Notes: generated by a model from the letters alone, not told the origin. Positions 1-8,254 are shown, counted from the first letter of the stretch. The stretch is DNA of 64,000 nucleotides from Leifsonia xyli (GCA_003243275.1 QFQR01000004.1:1-64000), one strand, 5' to 3'. Numbers and translations are program-made.

Positions 1-853
1 TCACCCAGATGATGAAGGTCCACACCTCTTTGGTGTCCCAGCCCCAGTAGCGACCCCAGGAGTGCTCGGCCCAGATGGCACCCGCGATCAGGGTGAAGGT
101 CCAGAACACGAAGCCGACCACGATCACCCGGTAGGCGAGCGATTCAAGGTTCGCGGCGGCGGGAAGTGTGTCGAGAAGGCGGCCGCGGAATGGCCTTCTC
201 GCGTGGCGCGCCTGGAGCAGCTGCATGATCGACAGGCCTGCTCCGATGGCGAAGAACCCGGTTCCGAGCGTCGCGACCGAAACGTGAATGACGAGCCACG
301 GCGATTGCAGCGGCACCGAGAGCGGGGTGACCGGAACGTAGAGGTTGACCGTCGCAAGTCCCAGCAGAATCACGACGATCCCCGTGATGAAGGTTCCCAA
401 GAACCGAATGTCGCGTCTGAGGTTCAACCCGAGGAACAGTCCCGCCATCACGCCGGTGCCGATCATCGCGAACTCGTACATATTCGACCACGGCACATGC
501 CCGTCCGCGAGGCCGCGCAGGACTGCCCCAACGACGTGCAAGATCCATGCGATCGCCGTGAGAGCAACCCCGACGCGGGCGAACCGCGACCCTCGACGAA
601 CCGGCTGCGGAGAAATCTCGGTGCCGTCGATCACGGCGACGCCGGTGACCGTCCCTCGGCCGGCGGCGGCGCGCGAACTTCCGCGCTCGGTTTCGGCGCT
701 GGCGTCACGGTGCTCGATCACGTCCTGCGCGGCGATGGAGCGCACCGATCGGGCCGCGAGATCGAGGGCGAAGGCGACAAACGCGAACACATAGACGACG
801 AGCGCGGAATATATGAGCACCAGCGAAATGGCCTCGAAATCCTCGGTCTTCAT
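1..853 (-). CDS. ccsB: Cytochrome c biogenesis protein CcsB/ResC, 3'-truncated by the window edge
   Basis: System II cytochrome c maturation integral membrane protein; with its partner ResB/Ccs1 it moves haem across the membrane and attaches it to apocytochrome c. The frame is open from ATG at 853 down to position 2 (284 codons) with no stop, so the C-terminus lies outside the window. Seen: an N-terminal membrane segment (about residues 9-32), a hydrophilic stretch rich in Ala/Arg/Glu, then several hydrophobic segments, and near the edge the tryptophan-rich haem-binding motif WGRYWGWDTKEVW, the CcsA-family WWD signature. The partner genes (resB, resA, ccdA) are expected just beyond the left edge on the same strand. 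Start chosen at the first ATG of the frame; its upstream region is shared with the divergent gene at 1060. Confidence 0.93.
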   Translation of the reverse strand, partial: MKTEDFEAISLVLIYSALVVYVFAFVAFALDLAARSVRSIAAQDVIEHRDASAETERGSSRAAAGRGTVTGVAVIDGTEISPQPVRRGSRFARVGVALTAIAWILHVVGAVLRGLADGHVPWSNMYEFAMIGTGVMAGLFLGLNLRRDIRFLGTFITGIVVILLGLATVNLYVPVTPLSVPLQSPWLVIHVSVATLGTGFFAIGAGLSIMQLLQARHARRPFRGRLLDTLPAAANLESLAYRVIVVGFVFWTFTLIAGAIWAEHSWGRYWGWDTKEVWTFIIWV

Positions 854-1059
854 GGCCAGCAGCCTATGCCGTGGCCGTCGTGTCCCGAACTGGTGGCGGC
901 AGCCGCCGCGCGGGATGCATAACCGCGCGGCGCTGCCGTTCGCGGGTGTCTCGGCTGAACTCCGTAAGGTTCTCCGGCTCGCCGGAAATGAAGAGAGTGT
1001 GGGTGCCTTCGCATTCTCATCCGGGGGCGGAGCAGCGCCTGCTCGACAAAGGAGTTGCC

Positions 1060-1416
1060 ATGAAGAAATTCACAAAAGTCGCTGCCGCGGCCGGGGCTGC
1101 GCTGCTCATCGCCGTGCTTCCCTCCATGCCGGCGTTCGCCGACCAGGGCGCGGCGATCATCGGATCCCAGGCGTACTACACGACCGGGAACGACCAGCTC
1201 TCGGCGTGGGACACGCAGGCTGACGGAGCATCGGCGATCGCCGAGATCCGGGCATCCGCGGGCAGCACGATCTACGGCGTTACGGAGTCTCGCGGTCAGG
1301 GATACGTCGCGTACCGAACGGTGAGCATGCCCGCCAACTACCAGATCCGCGCATGCATCCAGGACTTCAGCGCCGGAACGCCCAAGTCTTGCGGCCCCTG
1401 GGTGAATGGGAGCTAG
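1060..1416 (+). CDS. Small secreted protein of unknown function (118 aa)
   Basis: I do not recognise a family. The ATG at 1060 follows a clean ribosome-binding site (AAAGGAG, 1048-1054). Residues 1-26 form a textbook Sec signal peptide: positive MKKFTK, an Ala/Leu-rich core, and cleavage expected after AFA before DQG. The mature part (about 92 residues) holds two cysteines, one in ACIQDF and one in KSCGPW close to the C-terminus, which could form one disulfide. No membrane segment or sorting signal follows, so the protein should be released. It converges on the secreted I36-like protein at 1539-2027, and the two share a strong bidirectional terminator. Whether they are functionally linked is inference. 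Confidence 0.8.
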   Translation: MKKFTKVAAAAGAALLIAVLPSMPAFADQGAAIIGSQAYYTTGNDQLSAWDTQADGASAIAEIRASAGSTIYGVTESRGQGYVAYRTVSMPANYQIRACIQDFSAGTPKSCGPWVNGS

Positions 1417-1451
1417 AGCCTTCAGACGAGCACTGTGCTCGGACCGGCGGC

Positions 1452-1487
1452 CCCTCACCCGTGGCACCTCGGTGCCACGGGTGAGGG
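1452..1487. terminator. Bidirectional terminator hairpin
   Basis: Perfect inverted repeat with 17-nt arms (1452-1468 and 1471-1487) around a 2-nt centre, lying between two convergent genes. There is no long T tract, as is common in high-GC actinobacteria. Confidence 0.85.
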
Positions 1488-1538
1488 TGTCATCCATCTC
1501 AGCCAACTCCGCGAGGAATCGGCCAGCGAGCAGGCGGC

Positions 1539-2027
1539 TCATGTGTAGCACACGAGCGCGGTGAGCGTCACCCCGTTCGCCGGGTTCCCCGAGTTGGCCG
1601 GCATCGAGTAGATCGTCGATACCCCGGCCACTGCGTCAACGTGGCCCGAGCTTCGGGCATTCGCAGTGGAGCGGGCGAGCCCGCCGAGGAGCGCGAGGCT
1701 ACTCGGGTAGCCACCGACCGAGCAGCCGGTGAAGGTGAGCTTGGTGCCAATGTAGGACGTATTGCTCCACGCGCAGTATTGGCCGGTCCGGCAGCTCGCG
1801 ACGTCGCGCTGCGAGACCGCTGCACCCTCGAGGGTGAGAACGGTCGCCCCGTCATCCCAGGAGATGACGCCCGGCTGGAGCTCAGTACCACCGGGGTAGG
1901 CCGCGAGGATCGCGGCGACCTCGGCCTCCAGGTCGGTGTCGGGCGCGGCGAAGGCCGGTCCTACGCCGAGACCGACCAAGGCGACGGAGGCAAGCAAGGT
2001 GACCGCCGAGCGGATGCGGTGTTTCAT
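1539..2027 (-). CDS. Secreted protein resembling peptidase inhibitor family I36
   Basis: A 162-aa secreted protein. Residues 1-28 are a signal peptide ending in GPAFAA. The mature region holds CRTGQYCAWSNTSYIG (C79 and C85), which matches the Cys-x5-Cys-x-W-x-x-x-x-Y-x-G pattern of actinobacterial I36 (SMI-type) peptidase inhibitors and beta/gamma-crystallin-like folds; a further Cys pair is at about residue 102 and near the C-terminus. Family knowledge suggests an extracellular protease inhibitor, but many I36-like proteins are unproven. The start ATG overlaps the stop of the upstream gene (ATGA), so it is translationally coupled to the sigma-factor operon at 2024-3497. That coupling is the best hint that its production answers an envelope or extracellular signal. 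Confidence 0.75.
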   Translation of the reverse strand: MKHRIRSAVTLLASVALVGLGVGPAFAAPDTDLEAEVAAILAAYPGGTELQPGVISWDDGATVLTLEGAAVSQRDVASCRTGQYCAWSNTSYIGTKLTFTGCSVGGYPSSLALLGGLARSTANARSSGHVDAVAGVSTIYSMPANSGNPANGVTLTALVCYT

Positions 2028-2998
2028 GGTGTGTCCTTCCAGGCGATGTAGTTCATGACGGTGGGTGATTCGAGCTTCAGATCGGGGATCCCTCCGAGGT
2101 AGACGTCCTCGGCGGAGAGCAGCTGCGCGGTCCCGGGGGCGAAGATCAGCAGGTCCCGGAAGGCGCCGTCCAGGCGCGTCTGCGTGGCGACCGCGATCCC
2201 GGTCCGGCCGAGGCGATCTGTGACGGTGCCTAGCGCCGCCACGTCCGGGCGGTCGCGTAGCAGCTCAAGGACGGCTGCGGTCTGCGGGCCGGTCAGCTCC
2301 CATTCGTTCCGCAAATCCACAATCGCCCGGAACACCTCCCCGGTCGGTGCCGACGCATCCAGTCCGAGGTATTGCGTCAGGTACGCCTGCAGTTCGGTCG
2401 CGCTGTCCGGCGGCGCTTTCGGGAACAGCAACGGGAACTCTCCTGGCCCGTAGTCGAAACGCTCGAGGATGGTGCCCGGAGCAGGCGGCGTCGCCCCGCT
2501 CACGATGCCCCACCGCACGGCACCGGCCCGTGTCACAGCGGAGCCGGACAAGTCGCTGGCGCGGGTGCGGACCACGTCGCGCGGCTGCACGAACGTCGCT
2601 GTACCGGTCGGCGTGAGCTCTGCCGACCAGGTTTCGCTGGCGATAGCGGCCGAAGAGGTCTCGGTGTTGTTGGAGCGTGCCATCGTGCTCAGCCTCCCGA
2701 GAACGGTGTCCGCATCCTCGCCCAGGGGCACGGCCTCCAGCAGCGGTGGGGCCGACGCGGCCGCCGGCCGCGGTGCGAGCAAGTTCAGGACGCCGACAGT
2801 CAGCAGCACCGCCACGGCGGCCGCGATCGTGGGCATGATGATCGCTGGTCGGCGGCGCGGCACCCGACCTGCGACGGCGCTTGCACGCGGAGTCGTCAGC
2901 AGGACGGAGAGCTCCTGTTCTGCGCGCTCACTCAGCGGCGCATCTCGATCCACCGGACTCGGGTTGGCTGCCCGGATGCGCCGCTCAAGCTCATCCAT
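2024..2998 (-). CDS. CU044_5270-type membrane protein, candidate anti-sigma partner
   Basis: A 324-aa single-pass protein: cytosolic N-terminus (about 50 residues, starting MDELERRIRAAN), one membrane helix at about residues 53-74, then an extracytoplasmic domain of about 245 residues. The architecture and the position directly after an ECF sigma factor match the actinobacterial CU044_5270 family. No zinc-binding HxxxCxxC anti-sigma motif is visible in the N-terminal part, so a role as anti-sigma factor or signal sensor is inference from context. I chose the ATG at 2998 rather than the upstream in-frame codon at 3121, because 2998 gives an 8-nt overlap with the sigma gene stop and removes a Cys/Arg-rich stretch that only translates sigma-gene DNA out of frame. 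Confidence 0.78.
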   Translation of the reverse strand: MDELERRIRAANPSPVDRDAPLSERAEQELSVLLTTPRASAVAGRVPRRRPAIIMPTIAAAVAVLLTVGVLNLLAPRPAAASAPPLLEAVPLGEDADTVLGRLSTMARSNNTETSSAAIASETWSAELTPTGTATFVQPRDVVRTRASDLSGSAVTRAGAVRWGIVSGATPPAPGTILERFDYGPGEFPLLFPKAPPDSATELQAYLTQYLGLDASAPTGEVFRAIVDLRNEWELTGPQTAAVLELLRDRPDVAALGTVTDRLGRTGIAVATQTRLDGAFRDLLIFAPGTAQLLSAEDVYLGGIPDLKLESPTVMNYIAWKDTP

Positions 2999-3497
2999 CG
3001 CGACCATCCCGATCCGCCGACACGTAGCCGAGGGCGTTGCGCAGTGCGTTACGAGCGCGACTGAGTCGCACCCATACAGCCGAGACTGAGATTTGCAGCA
3101 CCTGGGCGATCTCCTGTCCACTCAGACGCTCCCAATACGCCATGTACAGCAGTTCACGATCCCGCGGCCGGAGCGCCGCCATCGCCTCTCTCACCTCCGC
3201 GCCGTCCTCGTCAGGGATCGCGTCAACGGCGACCTGCTCGAGTCGGTCACGAAGCGCCCGTGCACGAGACGAGCGCCGGTACTCGTTGCCGACGACGTGG
3301 TGCACCACGACGTAGAGCCATGCAAAGGTCGGGTCCTTCTGTTCGGGAAATCTCTGCCAGGCGACACGGAACACCTCGGCGGCCGCGTCCTCGGCCGTCG
3401 CGCGGTCTCCCAGTCGGCGGATGCAGGTGGTCAGGATCAACGAATAGTGCTCTCGGTAGAAGGCTGCGAATCGTGCGGCTTCCTCGCTTAGCGCCAC
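2991..3497 (-). CDS. ECF-type RNA polymerase sigma factor
   Basis: A 168-aa sigma-70-family factor. Region 2 spans about residues 8-75 (FYREHYSLILTTCIRR, then DAAAEVFRVAWQRFP) and region 4 about residues 100-155, with a helix-turn-helix reading LSGQEIAQVLQISVSAVWVRLSRAR. It redirects RNA polymerase to a small regulon. It is the first gene of a three-gene operon in which every junction overlaps: sigma, CU044_5270-type protein, I36-like secreted protein. The ATG at 3497 is preceded by about 110 nt free of genes, which should hold its own promoter; autoregulation is usual for this class. I did not find a convincing ECF -35/-10 pair by eye. Confidence 0.9.
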   Translation of the reverse strand: MALSEEAARFAAFYREHYSLILTTCIRRLGDRATAEDAAAEVFRVAWQRFPEQKDPTFAWLYVVVHHVVGNEYRRSSRARALRDRLEQVAVDAIPDEDGAEVREAMAALRPRDRELLYMAYWERLSGQEIAQVLQISVSAVWVRLSRARNALRNALGYVSADRDGRDG

Positions 3498-3851
3498 GTT
3501 TTACGCCCCCAGATCCGCCCTCTACAAGAGGTATTTCCGGCTGTGCCCCGAACCTTACAAATTCGTCCGAAATATCTTCTCGCCGCGGAATCCAGCCGGC
3601 CACGAGTCAGGGTTGCACGGCGACGGTGGCCTCGCCAGGTTCATCGCACTTGACCCGTTCGGTCAACCCATCGACCCCACCACCGGCCAGATCGGCACCA
3701 CCACCACCGATGACGCCGTCCCCGACACCATCGGCGGTTCGGATGCGGACTACGCGTGGGTGGGCGGTGCCCGCAAGCTCTACGAGCATCATGGCAACGT
3801 CATCCGCCGCTACCGACGACGCGGGCATCCTTCCGGGCACCTCTCGGTACC
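3498..3851. other. Gene-poor 354-nt stretch: sigma promoter, RHS remnant, hemA leader
   Basis: The first 110 nt are the likely promoter region of the leftward sigma operon. The middle carries a rightward RHS-type coding remnant (3613-3801, listed separately). The last 50 nt lead into hemA. No terminator hairpin or operator of high quality was recognised. Confidence 0.5.
3613..3801 (+). pseudogene. Remnant of an RHS/YD-repeat protein gene
   Basis: The frame encodes LARFIALDPFGQPIDPTTG followed by DDAVPDTIGG, DADYAWVGGARKLYEHHGNV. This resembles the segment just before the core-exit of actinobacterial RHS/YD-repeat proteins (typically a DPFGQPIDP stretch, then a DYGWLG..KLYEH-type stretch and the GARxYxPxLGRFLxVDP motif). 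Here the reading stops resembling the family after HGNV: the GARxY/RFLxxDP signature is absent and the frame runs into Arg-rich junk. There is no upstream body and no plausible start. It is a decayed fragment of about 60 codons, perhaps a displaced toxin-tip cassette or the last trace of a deleted RHS gene. Confidence 0.6.
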
Positions 3852-5102
3852 ATGGGGCACGTGCTGTTCTGTCTGACGGCGAACCACGGCAACGCCGACT
3901 TCGACCTCCTCGACCGGATCTCCCGCATCCCGGCGTCAGAGGCGGCGGCACGTCTCGCCTCCCTCGAGTTCGTGCGCGGCGTCGTCGTGCTGTCGACCTG
4001 CAACCGCTTCGAGGCCTACCTCGACCTCGATGATCCGATCGCGGCACCGGATGCGGTGGCCGCCGAAGCGGTCGTCGGAGCTCTCGCCGATGCCGCGCCC
4101 GAGGATGCCGAGCTGCTGCGCGCGAGCGCCGCCACCCACCTCGGCGAGAGCGCCGTGCGGCACCTCTTCGCGGTGACCGCGGGGCTCGAATCGATGGTCG
4201 TGGGCGAGGAGGAGATCGCCGGGCAGGTGCAGCGTGCGGCCCAGGACGCCCGTGCCGCCGGCACCGTCACGGGCGAGCTCGACCGCCTCTTCCAGCAGGC
4301 GGCCCGCACGTCCCGCACGGTGCGCGGCGCCGCCGACCAGAGTCGCGCCGACCGCGGGGTCGCCCGGCTCGCGCTCGACCTCGCCTCCGCCCGGGTGCCG
4401 GACTGGTCGGATGCGCGGGTGCTCATCGTCGGCACCGGTCGCTACGCGGCCACCACCATCACCTCGCTGCGCGCGCGCGGCGCGACCGAGCTGCGGGTCT
4501 ACTCCGCCACGGGACGCGCGGCCATGTTCGCCGCCAAGTACGGCCTGCGCGCCGAGACCGATCTGGCGGCGGCCCTCGCGGATGCCGAGGTCGTCATCAC
4601 CTGCACCTCGCGCTACACCGTCACGGCCGGCGACCTGCCGTCCGGGCATCGGCTGCTCGTGATCGACCTGGGGCTCCCCCGCAACGTCGACCCGGAGGTC
4701 GGGTTGCTCCCCGACGTCGAGCTCATCGACCTCGAACTGCTCGCGCTCCACGCGCCGCTGCCGGAGCTCTCCGGCTCAGCCCACGCGCTCGTCGGGGATG
4801 CCGCATCCGGCTTCGCAGCCGACGCGGCGGCAGCCCCCGCGATCGTGGCGCTGAGGCACCACATCGAGGAACTGCTCGAGGCGGAGATCGCCCGCGCCCG
4901 TTCGCGCGGGGACGACGGTTCCGCCGAGGCGGCGCTGCGTCACTTCGCCGGGGTGCTCGTGCACGGTCCCTCGGAGCGAGCACGCTCGCTCGCCGCGGAG
5001 AACCGGCTCGACGAGTTCATCTCGGGACTCGACGCCATCCACGGCGTGAGGCCCGAGACTCGCTCGGACGCCGATGCTGCGGGCACCGAAACCGCATCCT
5101 GA
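3852..5102 (+). CDS. hemA: Glutamyl-tRNA reductase
   Basis: Reduces glutamyl-tRNA(Glu) to glutamate-1-semialdehyde with NADPH, the committing step of C5-pathway tetrapyrrole synthesis. 416 aa, normal for the family. The N-terminal catalytic domain carries VLSTCNRFE with the nucleophilic Cys50; a hinge helix and the NADPH domain follow (ARVLIVGTGRYAATTI at about residues 193-208); the C-terminal dimerisation domain includes the ELLEAEIARARSRG helix. Other haem genes are not adjacent in the window. The start is uncertain: ATG 3852 gives MGHVLFCLTANHG, while GTG 3861 would give the shorter N-terminus more usual in relatives. Neither has a strong ribosome-binding site. The gene contains seven copies of the GGATGC/GCATCC hexamer discussed in the findings. 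Confidence 0.95.
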   Translation: MGHVLFCLTANHGNADFDLLDRISRIPASEAAARLASLEFVRGVVVLSTCNRFEAYLDLDDPIAAPDAVAAEAVVGALADAAPEDAELLRASAATHLGESAVRHLFAVTAGLESMVVGEEEIAGQVQRAAQDARAAGTVTGELDRLFQQAARTSRTVRGAADQSRADRGVARLALDLASARVPDWSDARVLIVGTGRYAATTITSLRARGATELRVYSATGRAAMFAAKYGLRAETDLAAALADAEVVITCTSRYTVTAGDLPSGHRLLVIDLGLPRNVDPEVGLLPDVELIDLELLALHAPLPELSGSAHALVGDAASGFAADAAAAPAIVALRHHIEELLEAEIARARSRGDDGSAEAALRHFAGVLVHGPSERARSLAAENRLDEFISGLDAIHGVRPETRSDADAAGTETAS

Positions 5103-5147
5103 CGACCGTGTCCCCGTCCGCCCCTGCAGCGGACGGGGACACGGGGC

Positions 5148-7052
5148 TTACTCGCCGCGGCGCAGGCGCAGGCGGCTTGCTGCAACCGCGATCGCACCGG
5201 CGATCAGCAGCAGCATGGCGAGGGGGAGCCAGATCGGCCCCGCACCGGTCAGGGCGAGCGTCTTCAGCTCACCGCAGACGTTGTCGCCGGTGACCGTGAT
5301 CCGCCAAGCCGTCGAACCGTCAAGTCCGTCGGTCGGGTTCTTGGTGGATACGGTCACGTTGTAGGTGCCCTTGTTCAGGTACACCGTCGACGAGGTGGCG
5401 GGCACGCCGTCGATGAAGTAGTTCACGTCCTCGAAGAACGAGACGCCGTCGACCTGACCGAGGGTGAGGATGCCGCGTCCGTCGCTCGTGCACTGCTGCG
5501 CGAGCTCCGCGTTCGTCGGGAAGACCCCGAGGGTCGGCGGCTCGCAATCGGGCAGGGTCGAGAAGTTCAGCGTCCAGCTCGTTTTCGCGCCCGCGGCGAT
5601 CACGTGATTGCCGGTTGCGGTCGCCGTGATCACCACGGTCGCCGGGGTGGTCTTCGTGTAGACGCCGGGTGCCGTCGCGACACCGTCGACCCACCACTGC
5701 ACGCCCGGGATGTTCGCGAGCGTGTACTCGCCGACGAGCGAGCAGCTCGGGTCGGACGCGATCACGGTCGGCGTCACCTCGGTGGGGCCGGGGTAGCAGT
5801 CGGGGTTGCCGGGCGGGTAGGTGAGGTCCATCGTGAGCTCGGGGTTGACCGAGATCTTGGCCGTCACACCGGCACGCGTCCAGGCGAAGTTGCCGGTGGT
5901 GGGGGTCCACACGCCGTCGACCTGCTCCCAGCCGGGCCAGCCGTTCGCCTCGCCGGATCCGTCGACGCTCGCCCCGGGCCAGAGCAGCACGCCCTGGAGC
6001 GTCTCACCGTTGCGGATCGTGCCGAGCGCCGGCGAGTAGGTGTAGGTGTTCGTGCCGTCGGTGAGCGAGAGCACCGCGGTGTTCCCGGTCGAGAGCTGGT
6101 CGGGGTCGACGAGCGTGACCTTGTACTGCAGGTACGGCGCGTCGTTGAGGCAGACCGAGGTGATCGATCCGGTCAGCGTCGGCGCGACACAGCTCGGGAG
6201 CGACGCCGTGAGCTTCCAGGTGCGCGACCAGGTCTTCGTGTACGGATCCTGGGCTGCCCCCTCGATGACACCGGCGACAGGGGAGACCGCCTTGACCTCG
6301 ACGGTCGTGCCGGCGGGCACCGCGACCTGGGTGGCGGTCGTTGCCTTGCCGTTCACGTACCAGGTGACGTTCGCGGCGGCAGGAAGCTCGAGGGAACCGT
6401 CAGCCGAGCAGGTGGGCTGCACGAGGGTCGGCTTGATGTCGCACGAGGGCACCGTGACGAGCGAGCTCAGGTCGCTGTGCTGCGCCTGGTAGATCGGCGG
6501 CCAGCCGATGTTGTCGACCGGGTAGGTGATCGCGCCGGGGAAGGTGAACGATCCCGTGAACGAGACCTTGTCCTGCTGCACACCCCAGCCGTCGCCGCAG
6601 ACGCCCGTCGGCAGGGTGCCGGGGAAGGTCGTCCAGAAGACGTTGCTCTCGGCGCTCGTGTTGTCGACGTCCGCCACGATCAGCTGCTGGGTGCCCGAGT
6701 TCGCCCACGCGGCGGGCTTGGTCGGGTCGAGCTTCTTGTAGAGGTAGAGCGCGACGCCGTAGCTCTTCTTGGCGGGCGCGTACGGGTCGTTCGGCACAGG
6801 GGACGACGAGGGCGAGCTCGACGGCGACGGCGACGGCTCGCTCGAGGGCTCGGGCGTCGGCACATACGGCGCCGACGACGGCTCGTCGCTGGGCTCGTCC
6901 GAGGGCTCGTCCGACGGGGTGTTCGGGTCGGTCGTGGTGGCGGTCGTGACGGCCGAGGGGTCGTCGTCCGCAACCGCGGGAGAGATGGCGGCGACCGAGA
7001 GGCCGAATCCGATGGTGACGGCGACGATGGTCGCCAAGGTCTTCTTGAACAC
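5148..7052 (-). CDS. LALTG-anchored multi-domain surface protein
   Basis: A 634-aa cell-wall protein. GTG start at 7052 with AAGGA upstream. Residues 1-28 are a signal peptide (core IVAVTIGFGLSVAAI, cleavage after AVA). About residues 40-90 are a Ser/Pro/Glu spacer with PSDEPSDEPSDE repeats. The body (about 95-590) holds several related modules of about 80-100 residues, each with a Cys pair and a W-x-V/I-D/N-G hairpin (TWYVNGKATT, QWWVDGVATA, NYFIDGVPAT), suggesting repeated beta-sandwich domains. The C-terminus is a sorting signal: LALTG, a 22-residue hydrophobic helix and RLRLRRGE. LAXTG is the class E sortase signal, and such a sortase is encoded at 43496-44371. Ligand or function unknown. 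It runs alone, convergent with hemA. Confidence 0.85.
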   Translation of the reverse strand: MFKKTLATIVAVTIGFGLSVAAISPAVADDDPSAVTTATTTDPNTPSDEPSDEPSDEPSSAPYVPTPEPSSEPSPSPSSSPSSSPVPNDPYAPAKKSYGVALYLYKKLDPTKPAAWANSGTQQLIVADVDNTSAESNVFWTTFPGTLPTGVCGDGWGVQQDKVSFTGSFTFPGAITYPVDNIGWPPIYQAQHSDLSSLVTVPSCDIKPTLVQPTCSADGSLELPAAANVTWYVNGKATTATQVAVPAGTTVEVKAVSPVAGVIEGAAQDPYTKTWSRTWKLTASLPSCVAPTLTGSITSVCLNDAPYLQYKVTLVDPDQLSTGNTAVLSLTDGTNTYTYSPALGTIRNGETLQGVLLWPGASVDGSGEANGWPGWEQVDGVWTPTTGNFAWTRAGVTAKISVNPELTMDLTYPPGNPDCYPGPTEVTPTVIASDPSCSLVGEYTLANIPGVQWWVDGVATAPGVYTKTTPATVVITATATGNHVIAAGAKTSWTLNFSTLPDCEPPTLGVFPTNAELAQQCTSDGRGILTLGQVDGVSFFEDVNYFIDGVPATSSTVYLNKGTYNVTVSTKNPTDGLDGSTAWRITVTGDNVCGELKTLALTGAGPIWLPLAMLLLIAGAIAVAASRLRLRRGE

Positions 7053-7345
7053 GGGGGTACGTCCTTAGCAGGGGGACCCGCGCGGGGGGGACGCACGGGC
7101 TAAGGGGCGCAGCCGACGACCCGCCGCCACAAGGGCGGCGGGCACGCCGAATGCTATTCGGGGGGTTCGGGTATTGCAGGGTTTTCGGGATGTGGGGGGA
7201 TGTCACACCGATTCATCGCGGCGGGGGGGTAGCCGCGGGATCCGGTGCAAACCTCAAGATAGGGCCCCCGGACGGGGGGCGCAAGCCCCGATTTCGAAAC
7301 GTGCAGAAACGGGGGTAGAACGCAGTTGTTGAGGAGGGGAGCGCC
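7053..7345. promoter_or_regulatory. Upstream region of the surface-protein gene, with two G/C hairpins
   Basis: Intergenic DNA of 293 nt between two leftward genes. It holds a 9-bp hairpin with a 5-nt loop (7120-7142) about 70 nt upstream of the start codon at 7052, and a shorter C/G hairpin near 7264-7281 that could terminate the hydrolase transcript. G runs of 6-7 recur. I could not assign a promoter with confidence. Confidence 0.4.
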
Positions 7346-8254
7346 TCAGTAGACGTACTCGAGCAGGTCGAATCCGACCGCCCGCAAGGCGTCGAGCACC
7401 CGCAAGCGGGAGGCGATCGACCGGTCGCTGAACTGCACCGACACCGCATACGCGATGCCCCGCCGGGGGCCGCGCAGCACGCCGACCTCCGAGCGCACAC
7501 CGGCATCCGTCCCCGTCTTGTTGACCAGCTGCAGCCCGTGATCGACCCCGCGGTGCGAGAGCGGATCGACCCCGAAGGCGCTCGCGACCATCGAGAGATC
7601 GGTGTTGAGCGAGAGCCAGCCGAGCACCCGCGACGAGGTCAGCGCGTCGACCACCTGCCCCCGCGCGAGCGCGGCGAACAGCCAGGCCAGCTCCGAGGTC
7701 GAGCCGACCGAGAGCTGCGGCGCGTCATCCGGCCCGCGGTTGTCGCGCACCAGGTCCAGCAGCGCCGTGCGCAGCAGGCCGAGATCCTCCGTGCGCGCGC
7801 GCACCGCATCCAGCCCCACCTCACGCAGCAGCACATTGGTGGCGAGGTTGTCGCTCGTCGCCCCCACCAGGGTCGCGACGTCGGCGAGCGGCAGCGACCG
7901 CGCCTGCAGGTGACGCCACAGGCCCGAATCGCCCACGACATCCCGCGACGTCTTGTCGAGCACCTCGAGCGCCGGCTCCACGCGCGCCGAGAGCCGCGCC
8001 GACACCTCGATGAGCAGCAGGATCTTGCCGACGGATGCCGTGGGCAACACGATCCGGTCGTCGATCGAGAGCACGCGCTCATCGGAATCGAGGTCGATCA
8101 CCGACGCCGACACCTGCGCGCCCCCGTAGGCGAGATCCCCGAGCGCATGGAACGCTCCCGAGAATCCCGGCGTCCCCCGCTCCGCACGGTGGCGCGGCGC
8201 ACGTGCCTCGTGCACACGCGCGCGCCGTCCGGAGAGCACGGGGGTGTCTACCAA
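7346..8254 (-). CDS. Serine hydrolase of the class A beta-lactamase-like family
   Basis: All three active-site elements of the class A beta-lactamase/penicilloyl-serine transferase fold are present in order: S74-V-G-K77 (nucleophile and general base), S134-D-N136 and K246-T-G248. The Glu166-bearing omega loop of true beta-lactamases is not evident; the equivalent stretch reads VRDNRGPDD. No signal peptide is visible in the 302-aa form, so this may be a cytosolic or unusually exported esterase/peptidase rather than a resistance enzyme. The TTG start at 8254 overlaps the stop of the upstream metallopeptidase gene; GTG codons at 8239 and 8215 are alternatives that would remove part of the Arg-rich N-terminus. 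It is likely translationally coupled to the peptidase. Confidence 0.8.
   Translation of the reverse strand: MVDTPVLSGRRARVHEARAPRHRAERGTPGFSGAFHALGDLAYGGAQVSASVIDLDSDERVLSIDDRIVLPTASVGKILLLIEVSARLSARVEPALEVLDKTSRDVVGDSGLWRHLQARSLPLADVATLVGATSDNLATNVLLREVGLDAVRARTEDLGLLRTALLDLVRDNRGPDDAPQLSVGSTSELAWLFAALARGQVVDALTSSRVLGWLSLNTDLSMVASAFGVDPLSHRGVDHGLQLVNKTGTDAGVRSEVGVLRGPRRGIAYAVSVQFSDRSIASRLRVLDALRAVGFDLLEYVY

Noticed and set aside
6769..7068. Rightward frame rich in Asp/Glu/Gly/Ser
   Set aside because: It is the reverse of the Ser/Pro/Glu spacer of the LALTG surface protein; repeats on the sense strand explain it.
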